Source of the DNA: Leptospiraceae bacterium
GTDB taxonomy: Bacteria > Spirochaetota > Leptospiria > Leptospirales > Leptospiraceae
Direction: 5' to 3'
Assembly (NCBI GenBank): GCA_027485405.1
Contig: JAIXRB010000027.1
Location: forward strand, 1-14,891
DNA: 14,891 bases
Each line of letters opens with the position of its first letter. The stretch's first letter is position 1. Both the position numbers and the translations under genes were made by a program. The notes below the pieces were generated by a model that searched no databases, was not told where the DNA came from, and worked only from the letters and a program-made list of their open reading frames with translations. This document shows, in pieces, positions 1 through 7,088 of this stretch.

Positions 1-1131
1 ATGCAAAGAATCCTTCCCTTCACTGAAGAACACAACCAATTCCGAGAAATGACACGAAAGTTCTTTGAAACTGAAGTAAAGCCACACCACGAACAATGGG
101 AAAAAGACAAAATCGTCCCCAAATCTCTCTGGAAAAAAGCAGGTGAAAACGGACTTCTCTGCCCTGATGTTCCTGCCGAATACGGTGGAGCTGGTGCCGA
201 TTTTCTCTACAATATCATCATCATAGAAGAGTCTTCTCGAGTTGGTAATAGCGGATTCTTTATTTCTCTTCATAACGATGTCATTGCTCCATACATCACT
301 GCCTATGCTTCCGAAGAGCAAAAGAAACGATGGTTACCAAAGTGTATCTCTGGGGACTCGATTCTAGCTATCGGAATGACTGAACCAGGTGCGGGTTCCG
401 ATCTAAAATCTCTTCGAACCAGTGCCGTAGATATGGGTGACCATTACTTGGTAAATGGTCAAAAAACTTTTATTTCCAATGGGCAATCCGCTGATCTCAT
501 CATAACTGCAGTTAAACATGACTCTGGGGCAATTTCTCTACTTATGATCGAAGAAGGCATGAAAGGTTTTGAAAGAGGTCGCAATTTGGATAAAATTGGA
601 CTGAAAGCCCAAGACACAAGTGAGCTATTTTTCAATGATGTCAAAGTCCCAAAGTCAAACCTGATTGGTAAACAAGGCCAGGGGTTTCGCTACTTAATGC
701 AAAAACTAGCACAAGAAAGACTAGTTTTAGCAGTTGCCGCGGTAGAAGCCACTCAATTGGTTCACAACATCACACTCCAGTACATTAAAGAACGAAAGGC
801 CTTTGGCCAAAAAATCGGGTCTTTCCAAAACACTAAATTCAAAATGGCAGAAATGGCAACTGAACTAGAGATGTGTCGAGTGTTCTGTGACCAAGTTATC
901 ATTGAAATTATGAAAGGTGAGAACACTACCGTCCAAGCCTCTATGGCAAAATGGTATGCTACAGAAATGCAAAAAAGACATACCGACGAATGCCTACAAT
1001 TCTTTGGTGGATATGGTTACATGATGGAGTATCCAATTGCAAGAGCCTATCTAGATGCGCGCATCCAAACAATCTATGCTGGAACCACGGAAATCATGAA
1101 AGAAATCATTGGGCGAAGTTTAGGACTTTAA
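1..1131 (+). CDS. Acyl-CoA dehydrogenase (FAD flavoprotein)
   Basis: Predicted to oxidise an acyl-CoA to its trans-2-enoyl-CoA with FAD, passing electrons to electron-transfer flavoprotein, in fatty-acid or branched-chain amino-acid catabolism in the cytoplasm. The 376-residue length fits the family. Visible are the N-terminal helical domain with EYGGAG near residue 60, the central MTEPGAGSDL flavin/substrate motif at 126-135, RKAFGQKIGSFQ near residue 265, and C-terminal FGGYGYMMEYP and YAGTTEIM. Medium-chain enzymes keep the catalytic Glu in Y-E-G-T; here that position is Ala, so the base is probably E239 in AQERLVLA, as in the isovaleryl-CoA and long-chain branches (inference). The substrate cannot be read from sequence. 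The window opens exactly at this ATG, so the ribosome site and any longer start are not visible. The TAA lies 1 nt from the stop of the convergent kinase gene. Confidence 0.93.
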   Translation: MQRILPFTEEHNQFREMTRKFFETEVKPHHEQWEKDKIVPKSLWKKAGENGLLCPDVPAEYGGAGADFLYNIIIIEESSRVGNSGFFISLHNDVIAPYITAYASEEQKKRWLPKCISGDSILAIGMTEPGAGSDLKSLRTSAVDMGDHYLVNGQKTFISNGQSADLIITAVKHDSGAISLLMIEEGMKGFERGRNLDKIGLKAQDTSELFFNDVKVPKSNLIGKQGQGFRYLMQKLAQERLVLAVAAVEATQLVHNITLQYIKERKAFGQKIGSFQNTKFKMAEMATELEMCRVFCDQVIIEIMKGENTTVQASMAKWYATEMQKRHTDECLQFFGGYGYMMEYPIARAYLDARIQTIYAGTTEIMKEIIGRSLGL

Positions 1132-1132
1132 A

Positions 1133-2848
1133 TCAATCTTGGGAATGTTTGGTGATAACTGAAAGAATTTGATTACTGGTAACAGGTTTTAGAAGAAAAT
1201 CATCCATTCCCATTTTCATAGCCAAGGATTTGTCCTCTTCGTTTGCATTTGCAGACAAGGCGACAATGATTGGCTCCTTTTTCAAATACGGTCCAAATTT
1301 ACGAATTCTTCGAGTGGCTTCAATGCCATCAATGACTGGCATTTGTATATCCATAAAAACAAAATCATAATTATTCAAATAACATAGCATAATAGCTTCC
1401 CTTCCTGATTTTGCAATATCATGGGTGATATTCATTTGCTTTAACAATTTTGAAATCACTTTGATATTCATATCGTTGTCATCCACACAAAGGGTTTTAA
1501 ATGAGCTTTCAATGACTACTTTTGTTTTCTTTCTTTCTTTTGGTTCAAGTGTAACATTCCCTGGTTTTGATTTCTTCAACTGAATTTGAAAATAAAATTG
1601 AGAGCCTATCCCCACTTGGCTTTCGACCCAAACCATTCCCTGCATCAATTGAACCAATCGCTCTACAATGGATAACCCAAGGCCTGTGCCTCCAAATTTT
1701 CTTGTGACAGATGTGTCCGCCTGTTGAAAAGGAGTAAACAAAAGCGCCAATGCCTCTTTAGGGATTCCGACCCCTGAATCTTTCACACAAAACTCTAAAA
1801 CTATATCTGTTTCCAATTCTGAAACTTTTTTCCCATTGACTTGGATACTTCCTCTAGCAGGTGTAAATTTAATTGCATTTCCGATGAGATTGATAAAAAT
1901 CTGCTTAATCCGAACGGGATCTCCAAAGAATGCTGTAGGCATCTGAGGTTCAAAGTGGATTTGCCAATCTATTTCTTTTTCTTGGAACCTAAGCTTGAAG
2001 ATAGTGTATACTTCTGATAGAGCCTTATTCAAGCTAAATGGAACGCTTTCCAAGTCCATTCGATTAGCTTCAATTTTTGAAAAGTCCAGAATATCGTTTA
2101 TAATGGTTAAGAGAGAGTCTCCACTGATTATAATGGAATCAACAAAGTCCACTTGATCATCATCCAAGCTTGTATTTTTCAAAAGGCGAGCCATACCAAT
2201 CACACCGTTCATTGGAGTTCTTATTTCGTGACTGATGTTTGCGAGAAAGTTTCTTTTTGCCGCATTGGAAGCTTCTGCTTCTTTTTGAGAAGCTTCCGCT
2301 TTCTTAAGTAACCGCTCATTCTTTATAGAAAGGTCTCGAATGATAAAAAACAAACCAATATTAGAAATTGGAAATAAAAGTCCAACTGAAATCATTTCGC
2401 TATAGCTAATCTTTGAAAAACTATTATCTAAAATATTAACATACGGTAGCAACTGACAGTAAATAAGAAAATTCATACCTAAGAAATACATAGAGCTCAA
2501 AACGACTGCGAAAATTCCCTGATGAGTTTTTGTATTCATTGAACAAATGATTGTCGTGTAAAAAAACAGCAATACGCCTGGAGACCGAATTGAACCAGTC
2601 AAATAGCAGAAAAGAGCGATTATTGAGACATCTAACGTTGTTGGAAAAAGAGAAATCAAGCCTTGCTCATCTAAAATCTTAGATTCGCTTAAAAAATACC
2701 AAATTATGGAAAAAAATAAAAAAAGAAGAATTATAAACAGAACTGTCGTGGATGTCCAAGTAACGCTCATCCAAGTAGCAAAAAGGGTCAGAACAACTCG
2801 AAAAAGATTGACTGCCGAGTAACTTTGTTTAAACAATGGCGAACTCAT
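1133..2848 (-). CDS. Membrane hybrid sensor histidine kinase with C-terminal receiver domain
   Basis: A 571-residue hybrid sensor kinase. Residues 1-171 are strongly hydrophobic, with about five or six membrane helices (roughly 13-30, 34-53, 72-87, 90-104, 112-133, 152-171) and no large periplasmic domain, so it probably senses a membrane or cytoplasmic signal. A charged, probably coiled-coil linker (172-200) leads to the H-box FLANISHEIRTPMNG with phospho-acceptor H207. The ATPase domain has N320/N324 (N-box), DSGVGIP at 357-363 and GGTGLGLSI at 386-394. A receiver domain (about 450-570) has acidic residues D456/D457, phospho-acceptor D500 in FMDIQMP, S532 and K554, so it looks active. No HPt domain is present, so a separate phosphotransfer partner is expected elsewhere. 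The ATG lies 18 nt after the PilZ stop with no clear Shine-Dalgarno sequence, which suggests an operon with translational coupling. Confidence 0.93.
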   Translation of the reverse strand: MSSPLFKQSYSAVNLFRVVLTLFATWMSVTWTSTTVLFIILLFLFFSIIWYFLSESKILDEQGLISLFPTTLDVSIIALFCYLTGSIRSPGVLLFFYTTIICSMNTKTHQGIFAVVLSSMYFLGMNFLIYCQLLPYVNILDNSFSKISYSEMISVGLLFPISNIGLFFIIRDLSIKNERLLKKAEASQKEAEASNAAKRNFLANISHEIRTPMNGVIGMARLLKNTSLDDDQVDFVDSIIISGDSLLTIINDILDFSKIEANRMDLESVPFSLNKALSEVYTIFKLRFQEKEIDWQIHFEPQMPTAFFGDPVRIKQIFINLIGNAIKFTPARGSIQVNGKKVSELETDIVLEFCVKDSGVGIPKEALALLFTPFQQADTSVTRKFGGTGLGLSIVERLVQLMQGMVWVESQVGIGSQFYFQIQLKKSKPGNVTLEPKERKKTKVVIESSFKTLCVDDNDMNIKVISKLLKQMNITHDIAKSGREAIMLCYLNNYDFVFMDIQMPVIDGIEATRRIRKFGPYLKKEPIIVALSANANEEDKSLAMKMGMDDFLLKPVTSNQILSVITKHSQD

Positions 2849-2866
2849 ATATGGTTTTCGTCGAGT

Positions 2867-3238
2867 CTATATTTTTCGCTTTGCTCGAATCATGCGATTG
2901 ATGTAAACTTGGAGATCTCTTTTTCCTTTTGGTCCAATGGCTGTGAATTGAACTCCGTATATCCCAGATTCTTTGCTTTTGTTGCCAATTTGCTTAATTT
3001 GACCTCTAGCCAAAAAATCTGAAAGCTCGCCAGGGAGAGCAACTAGGACTTCGATGGATTGGTTCATGTCCCAGGCATCAAAGTGGTGGGGGGCAATGAT
3101 CCCGATTCCTCCTAGGCTTATATCTTTTGCCTTTAAAACATCAATTAAGGTCGAACCCATCAAATGAACCTCGACTGGTTCAGCCAAATCAGGCTCAACA
3201 CGAGTGTATTTCCTTTTTTCTGACCTAGGTTGGATCAT
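2867..3238 (-). CDS. PilZ domain protein (predicted c-di-GMP receptor)
   Basis: A small cytoplasmic single-domain PilZ protein, predicted to bind cyclic di-GMP. From the ATG at 3238 (123 residues), both signature elements are present: RxxxR (R9 and R13 in the segment EKRKYTRVEP) and DxSxxG (D39, S41, G44 in DISLGGIG). The rest alternates short beta strands and ends in a basic helix (INRMIRAKRKI), typical of the fold. An in-frame TTG at 3286 would add 16 residues that do not look like part of the domain. I prefer the ATG, although its nearest purine-rich run (AAGGGA) directly touches it. It is followed after 18 nt by the hybrid kinase, so second-messenger and phosphorelay signalling are probably transcribed together. 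The output target is unknown. Confidence 0.87.
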   Translation of the reverse strand: MIQPRSEKRKYTRVEPDLAEPVEVHLMGSTLIDVLKAKDISLGGIGIIAPHHFDAWDMNQSIEVLVALPGELSDFLARGQIKQIGNKSKESGIYGVQFTAIGPKGKRDLQVYINRMIRAKRKI

Positions 3239-3242
3239 TCCC

Positions 3243-3299
3243 TTATAAGAAACACTGTTCCCATGAAAAGTAAACCAAGATTTCAAGATTTTGTTGCAT
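3243..3299 (-). other. Possible 18-codon leader ORF upstream of the PilZ gene
   Basis: A short ORF runs ATG (3299) to TAA (3243-3245), encoding MQQNLEILVYFSWEQCFL. A GGAGG sits just before its ATG, with only 2 nt spacing, which is shorter than normal. Its stop lies 4 nt before the PilZ ATG, so ribosomes ending here could reinitiate on PilZ. It shows no similarity I recognise, and chance occurrence is a real possibility. Confidence 0.2.
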
Positions 3300-3306
3300 A
3301 GCCTCC

Positions 3307-3312
3307 GATAAT
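3307..3312 (+). promoter_or_regulatory. Candidate -10 box of the outer-membrane protein gene
   Basis: GATAAT matches the sigma-70 -10 consensus in 5 of 6 positions. The only -35 candidate is a weak TTCAAG at 3282-3287 (19-nt spacer). The start predicted from this box falls at about 3319-3320, on the ATG at 3320, so the mRNA would be leaderless. The gene has no Shine-Dalgarno sequence before 3320, which agrees. It is a pattern match only. Confidence 0.35.
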
Positions 3313-3319
3313 CTGTAGT

Positions 3320-4474
3320 ATGAAGGGCATGCGTAGAGTCGTACTAGTTTTCGCGCTCTTCCTTTCCATTCACTCTGTTTTAGAAGCCAAAGTGACCTGC
3401 ACCGGGGATGCTTGTGCAATCCTACCGACCAACATTTTGACACAAATCAACAATGTTGACCAAGTTCTCCAAGTTCAGTATACGGACAAAGTTCTGCAGT
3501 CGATGACCGAAGCCGCGATCATCACAAATATCAATAGCTCTCTCATGGGTACCGGTATCGTAAACCGATTCCAGGTCGGAACGGGTCTTACCCTAGCAGG
3601 TCAAAAGAAAGCAGATATAGACATTCTTTACGGTGACTTAAATTTTCGAAAACTTCCGAACGTAGGAGCGGCTATTTCTCCAAATTTTGTGGTAGCTGTC
3701 AACTTAGGATGGTTACTGGGCAATGGGCCTTCGGATACGGAACCAGATTTAAAGTCTTTTATGCATCGTTTCAACCTGTATTTACATGGGTTTTCTTTCA
3801 ATTTTGGAGATGGTGATGTTCAGCGAATCATTGAGCAACAACTAAGTAACACAAAGTTAGCTGGGGATATTACCAACGGCGGTTTTACATTGCGCTACCA
3901 TCTTGTAGAAAACTATTCTGATGGTTACGGATTCTTCGAATTTGCAGGAGTTTCACTAGGTCTTGGTTTGCATTACCAAAAGCAAGCTATCAACCTAACT
4001 TATAGTGACTCTTCAACGCAGGCAATCACTTTGGGTCCAGCAAAAGGTACTTGGGGCGGAGAATCTACCTTTAACTACAATAGCACAATCACAAGTGTGC
4101 CTTTAGACTTACGAACGGGTGTTCGAATGTTTTACTTTCTGACCTTTTTTGCGGGGGCTGGAACTTCTCTGAATTTTGGAACCACGGATCTTGTCATCCA
4201 AAGGTCAGGACCTTTGACAATTTCACTGGATTCAGGAGCCATTTCCACCAGCATCCCTGCGAACTTGCAAGCCTTGATTCCTTCTAACCTTCTAAACCAA
4301 AGCAGAACAGGTACCTTAGGCTTGGATGTTTCTGGCAAGGCACTCGCGCCAAATTCTTTAGGGTTCCTAGTTGCTGGATTTGAATTCAACGCTTTGATCA
4401 CGAAAATCACTCTTGAGGCAATGGTTTCCCAACAAGTGCAATCAGTTATGGCAGGATTTAAAATCGCTTTCTAG
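3320..4474 (+). CDS. Predicted outer-membrane beta-barrel protein, family not recognised
   Basis: A 384-residue protein with a Sec signal peptide (basic KGMRR, hydrophobic core, probable cleavage after A23 in VLEA). The mature part is rich in alternating hydrophobic/polar strands, Gly, Asn, Ser and Thr, and ends in KIAF. A C-terminal Phe is the usual signal for insertion by the BAM complex, so a beta-barrel in the outer membrane is inferred. The only two cysteines, C27 and C32 in CTGDAC, lie just after the signal peptide and could form a disulfide. There is no lipobox. It faintly recalls leptospiral surface-protein families such as Lsa36, but I cannot confirm this from sequence alone. ATG 3320 and in-frame ATG 3329 both leave a workable signal peptide. 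It is divergent from the PilZ/kinase pair across an 81-bp spacer and is followed by a weak terminator. Confidence 0.75.
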   Translation: MKGMRRVVLVFALFLSIHSVLEAKVTCTGDACAILPTNILTQINNVDQVLQVQYTDKVLQSMTEAAIITNINSSLMGTGIVNRFQVGTGLTLAGQKKADIDILYGDLNFRKLPNVGAAISPNFVVAVNLGWLLGNGPSDTEPDLKSFMHRFNLYLHGFSFNFGDGDVQRIIEQQLSNTKLAGDITNGGFTLRYHLVENYSDGYGFFEFAGVSLGLGLHYQKQAINLTYSDSSTQAITLGPAKGTWGGESTFNYNSTITSVPLDLRTGVRMFYFLTFFAGAGTSLNFGTTDLVIQRSGPLTISLDSGAISTSIPANLQALIPSNLLNQSRTGTLGLDVSGKALAPNSLGFLVAGFEFNALITKITLEAMVSQQVQSVMAGFKIAF

Positions 4475-4513
4475 ACCTCCCTGGCATTCTTTTTGCAATC
4501 TAGCTTACATACC

Positions 4514-4533
4514 AGGAAATTCGCTTCCTTTTT
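4514..4533 (+). terminator. Weak intrinsic terminator after the outer-membrane protein gene
   Basis: AGGAA (4514-4518) pairs with TTCCT (4525-4529) around a 6-nt loop and is followed at once by TTTT (4530-4533). The stem is short and only moderately GC-rich, so termination may be partial. It lies 40 nt after the stop and 60 nt before the next gene, as expected for separating the two. Confidence 0.4.
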
Positions 4534-4593
4534 AGGCATTGCCCTTCCCTTTGTCTAAATTTTGCGCATTTTGCGGTAAGGATAAGCGCGAAA

Positions 4594-5220
4594 ATGAATC
4601 CCATGACTCTCCCGGAAACGAAAAAGCCTGTTTTGCATGTCTCTTGTGTCCCAAGAAAGGACACAACTTTACTCAAAATTTCCTTTTCCAGAGATGAGCT
4701 GGGAATTCTCTATCGGGTCACTGCTGTTCTTTTTGTGATGGGTTGGGACATTTTAGAGGCTGTGGCTGAAACTTCGAGCGAAGGTCATGTCCAGGATCTT
4801 TTCGTGATCCGAAGTTGGGACGGAAGTGAAATGACTGAGATTATATTAACTAAAATTCGAAGAGATCTCTTTTCTTTGTTTTACGAGTCTGTATCGGTAG
4901 AATTTTACTTAGAACAAAACGGCAAAGCAGATGTTTTGAACCGCAAGATCGGGGATCCAGAAGCAAGCTTGAAACTTTACAATCCCATTTCTTCCGATTT
5001 TTCAGTTATGGATCTTCGCTTAAAAGATACCCCCGGATTGCTTTTCCAAGTAACAGAATGCTTGTTTAATTTAGGCATTGATATAATCAGCTTTACAGCT
5101 AATAGCCATGAGGGTAGAGTAAGAGATAGCTTTCTTTTGCGTGCCTCCAACTCTGGAGATAAGTTAGATGAGAAGCTCACCTTTCCAGTTTTGAGAACTA
5201 GATTGGAGTATTTTCTATAG
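4594..5220 (+). CDS. Stand-alone tandem ACT-domain protein (GlnD C-terminus-like)
   Basis: A 208-residue cytoplasmic protein made of two ACT domains, about 26-103 and 138-205. Each carries the same pattern, a strand then D-x-x-G-[IL]-L (D34 and D145), a helix, G-x-D-I and a strand with EG-[HR]-V-[QR]-D, so the halves look like an internal duplication. This arrangement resembles the two C-terminal ACT domains of the nitrogen sensor GlnD (uridylyltransferase), but the nucleotidyltransferase and HD domains are absent. An amino-acid-binding regulatory role is inferred; ligand and partner are unknown. TAAGGA at 4577-4582 is a plausible but distant ribosome site (11 nt) for ATG 4594; a second ATG lies at codon 4. 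The 3' end overlaps the convergent MFS gene by 23 bp. Confidence 0.85.
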   Translation: MNPMTLPETKKPVLHVSCVPRKDTTLLKISFSRDELGILYRVTAVLFVMGWDILEAVAETSSEGHVQDLFVIRSWDGSEMTEIILTKIRRDLFSLFYESVSVEFYLEQNGKADVLNRKIGDPEASLKLYNPISSDFSVMDLRLKDTPGLLFQVTECLFNLGIDIISFTANSHEGRVRDSFLLRASNSGDKLDEKLTFPVLRTRLEYFL

Positions 5221-6499
5221 GGCTTTCTTGTTTTATCTTTTGCAATCTATAGACAAACAAATAGATTAAGACTGTTGATACAATAAAGCTGAAAAGAACT
5301 CCGTCTTTAAAGTAGATCATCGCAAAGAGCAATGGAGAAATTCCTCGAGCCAACGAACTAAAGCTTCTAAACAATCCTAGACTACTGCCCTGTTCTTCGG
5401 AAGAACTGATGACCGAAGCAAAACTACTAAGCCCAGGATTCACCAAAGCCGATCCTGCCGCTAACAAAAGTAGACTAAAATACAAAGAACTGGGTGTTCG
5501 TATCAAAATCAAACTTAAGAAACCTAAAATAAGAGCATATCCGCCCAAAAGGGCAATTTTCTTTTCACTTATTTTCCCAGAAAGCCTTCGAACCAACCCA
5601 CCCTGAATTAAAATGATCACAAGGCCGATGTATAAAAAAGTGAATCCAATTTCCTTTGGTGAATAGGCGAACTCTCCCGCCAAAAAGAAATTAAGGGTAA
5701 ACTCAAAACCGGAAAAAGCGATGCTGAAGACCAAATTGAGTAAACAGAGTTCTTTCAAAACTTTGCCTTTCGTTGAGAAAAAGCCTAAGATGGGATGCTT
5801 TCCTTTTTTGAACTGCAAAGGCTTCAAAGCCGGTTCAGGATTCTTCGGCAGGAAAAAATAAACCATAGCTAGATTCAAAAGAGAGAAAATCAGAGAGAAA
5901 AGTGCCGCCATAGGGAAGATAACCAGAACTCCCTGTTCCGTTAAAAAATCCAAGATTGGGATAGAAGCAGTTACACCACCCAATACAGGACCCAACACAA
6001 ATCCGAGCCCAATCCCTGCCCCGATCATGCCCATACCCTTTGCTCTATCTTGCAAGGAAGTATGGTCTGACATTGCCGCTTGAGCTACCGATATGTTTCC
6101 TCCCATAATGCCCGTAAGCATTCTAGACAGGACAAATATCCAAAAATGGGAAGAGAAAAACCAAACTAAATAGCCTATAACAGACCCAAATGTGGTTATC
6201 AAAAGGATAGACCTGCGACCCCGGCTATCAGAAAGTTTTCCCCAAATGGGACTAAACACAAATTGCAGAAGAGAATACAATGATCCCAAAATGCCACCTA
6301 AGAGAATAAAGCTGTATTCGGATTCTTTTCCGTCTCCAAGAAATAATGAGAATTGGAAAAGCAGATCAAAAACAGGATCACTTCCTTTTGCCATAAAGTA
6401 TTGAATTGTTTTTGGAAATAATGGAAATTGAAGGGAAAATCCCATCATATCTACAAAAGCTATCGAGAACAAGGCGAGAGGAATTCTAGATTTTGGCAT
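5198..6499 (-). CDS. MFS transporter, DHA1/TetA-like drug:proton antiporter
   Basis: A 433-residue inner-membrane protein with about 12 hydrophobic segments. The start FVDMMGFSLQFPLFP matches helix 1 of TetA-type efflux pumps. Motif A appears as GKLSDSRGRRS at 87-97 and the antiporter motif C as GLGFVLGPVLGG at 164-175, which together indicate proton-driven export of a small molecule. The first periplasmic loop (about 33-62) is longer and more charged than in classic TetA. The substrate is unknown, and sequence likeness to TetA does not show tetracycline resistance. The ATG at 6499 has no Shine-Dalgarno sequence and lies 2 nt after the U-tract of the preceding terminator. The next in-frame Met is residue 18, inside helix 1, so this start is probably right. 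Expression may depend on read-through. Its 3' end overlaps the tandem-ACT gene. Confidence 0.9.
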   Translation of the reverse strand: MPKSRIPLALFSIAFVDMMGFSLQFPLFPKTIQYFMAKGSDPVFDLLFQFSLFLGDGKESEYSFILLGGILGSLYSLLQFVFSPIWGKLSDSRGRRSILLITTFGSVIGYLVWFFSSHFWIFVLSRMLTGIMGGNISVAQAAMSDHTSLQDRAKGMGMIGAGIGLGFVLGPVLGGVTASIPILDFLTEQGVLVIFPMAALFSLIFSLLNLAMVYFFLPKNPEPALKPLQFKKGKHPILGFFSTKGKVLKELCLLNLVFSIAFSGFEFTLNFFLAGEFAYSPKEIGFTFLYIGLVIILIQGGLVRRLSGKISEKKIALLGGYALILGFLSLILIRTPSSLYFSLLLLAAGSALVNPGLSSFASVISSSEEQGSSLGLFRSFSSLARGISPLLFAMIYFKDGVLFSFIVSTVLIYLFVYRLQKIKQESPIENTPI

Positions 6500-6501
6500 T
6501 T

Positions 6502-6533
6502 AAAAAAAAAGCCACAGACGAATCCTGTGGCTT
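6502..6533 (-). terminator. Strong intrinsic terminator between phasin-like and MFS genes
   Basis: Read on the minus strand, a stem of GCCACAG and CTGTGGC (plus-strand arms 6525-6531 and 6511-6517, 7 bp, extendable by two A:U pairs) closes a 7-nt loop and runs into nine consecutive U. This is a textbook Rho-independent terminator 24 nt after the phasin-like stop. Its U-tract ends 2 nt before the MFS ATG. Confidence 0.88.
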
Positions 6534-6556
6534 CGGTTTCTGAAGAGTATTGGATC

Positions 6557-6928
6557 TTAAACTTGTTTGTTTTTTACTTTTTCAATCAAACCCTTCAATT
6601 CATTGAGAGCTTGTTGAACTTTTTCCTTTACTTGCGGAGGAAGTGCAGTGTCGATCTGAGCGAGAATGCTTTCGTAATTCGCTTGCAATTTTGAAACGAT
6701 TTCGCCGTAGTTCGCGTTTGTTTTGTTGATCGCTTCGTTTGCTTCAGAAACAGTTTTGTTTAAAAGTTCTCTGATTTTTTGAGAAGCTTCTGATTGGTCT
6801 AGCTCTCCTTTGCTTTTCAATTCGACATAGAGTTTTTCCAAATCTACAACCGAAGTTTTTAGTTTTTCCTCGCCAGCTCTGAAGAGAGCAATACCGGCGT
6901 TAACTACGTCCATTACTAATTTTTCCAT
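6557..6928 (-). CDS. Phasin-like / PHA granule-associated family protein
   Basis: A 123-residue, soluble, almost wholly alpha-helical, highly charged protein with heptad-like spacing over about 30-120. The N-terminal VNAGIALFRAGEEKLK fits phasin-related (PhaF/PhaI-like) proteins, which coat polyhydroxyalkanoate granules in some bacteria; other members have general coiled-coil roles. The assignment rests on overall pattern, and no PHA synthase or depolymerase lies nearby, so a granule role is unproven. The start is well supported: AAAGGA precedes ATG 6928 with a 7-nt gap, the best ribosome site among the minus-strand genes here. The gene follows the bifunctional-nuclease gene after 160 nt, which suggests its own promoter, and is closed by the strong terminator at 6502-6533. 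Confidence 0.7.
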   Translation of the reverse strand: MEKLVMDVVNAGIALFRAGEEKLKTSVVDLEKLYVELKSKGELDQSEASQKIRELLNKTVSEANEAINKTNANYGEIVSKLQANYESILAQIDTALPPQVKEKVQQALNELKGLIEKVKNKQV

Positions 6929-7088
6929 ACAACATTCCTTTCCGGCAGAAACCGGATTACTTAAATCTTTTGATACTGTGCTTACCTTCCTGTGGATGAC
7001 AATTAAAAATTAAAGGCAGTGATTTAGCCTAAGTGACATAAGATTATTATGAATGAATTATGAAGTGTAGAAATGGAAGAAGCGAAAG
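6929..7088. other. 160-bp spacer between nuclease and phasin-like genes
   Basis: A/T-rich and without an ORF of note, this is the longest gene-free stretch in the window. It holds the Shine-Dalgarno sequence of the phasin-like gene and an 8-bp direct repeat (7046-7064). On the minus strand there is a TTGTCA that could serve as a -35 box but has no convincing -10 partner. I see no terminator for the nuclease gene. Confidence 0.5.
7046..7064. repeat. 8-bp direct repeat with 11-bp period
   Basis: ATTATGAA occurs at 7046-7053 and 7057-7064, separated by TGA. The 11-bp period is close to one DNA helical turn. On the minus strand each copy contains CATAAT, which resembles a -10 box, so it may be a duplicated promoter element of the phasin-like gene, a protein-binding site, or chance in A/T-rich DNA. 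Confidence 0.4.

Noticed and set aside
3239..3286. TTG start at 3286 adding 16 residues to the PilZ protein
   Set aside because: The added residues are not part of the PilZ fold and no ribosome site is correctly spaced. It was not fully excluded, but ATG 3238 is preferred.
4562..4577. TTTTGCG-type short tandem repeat before the ACT gene
   Set aside because: There are only two imperfect copies in T-rich DNA, and no function can be supported.
5198..6499. Annotation as a tetracycline resistance gene
   Set aside because: TetA-like motifs show only the DHA1 antiporter type. No residue in view proves the substrate, and there are no mobile-element signs around it.
6192..6694. Plus-strand open frames across the MFS start and terminator
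   Set aside because: They are antisense to the MFS gene and run through the terminator hairpin; no coding features are seen.
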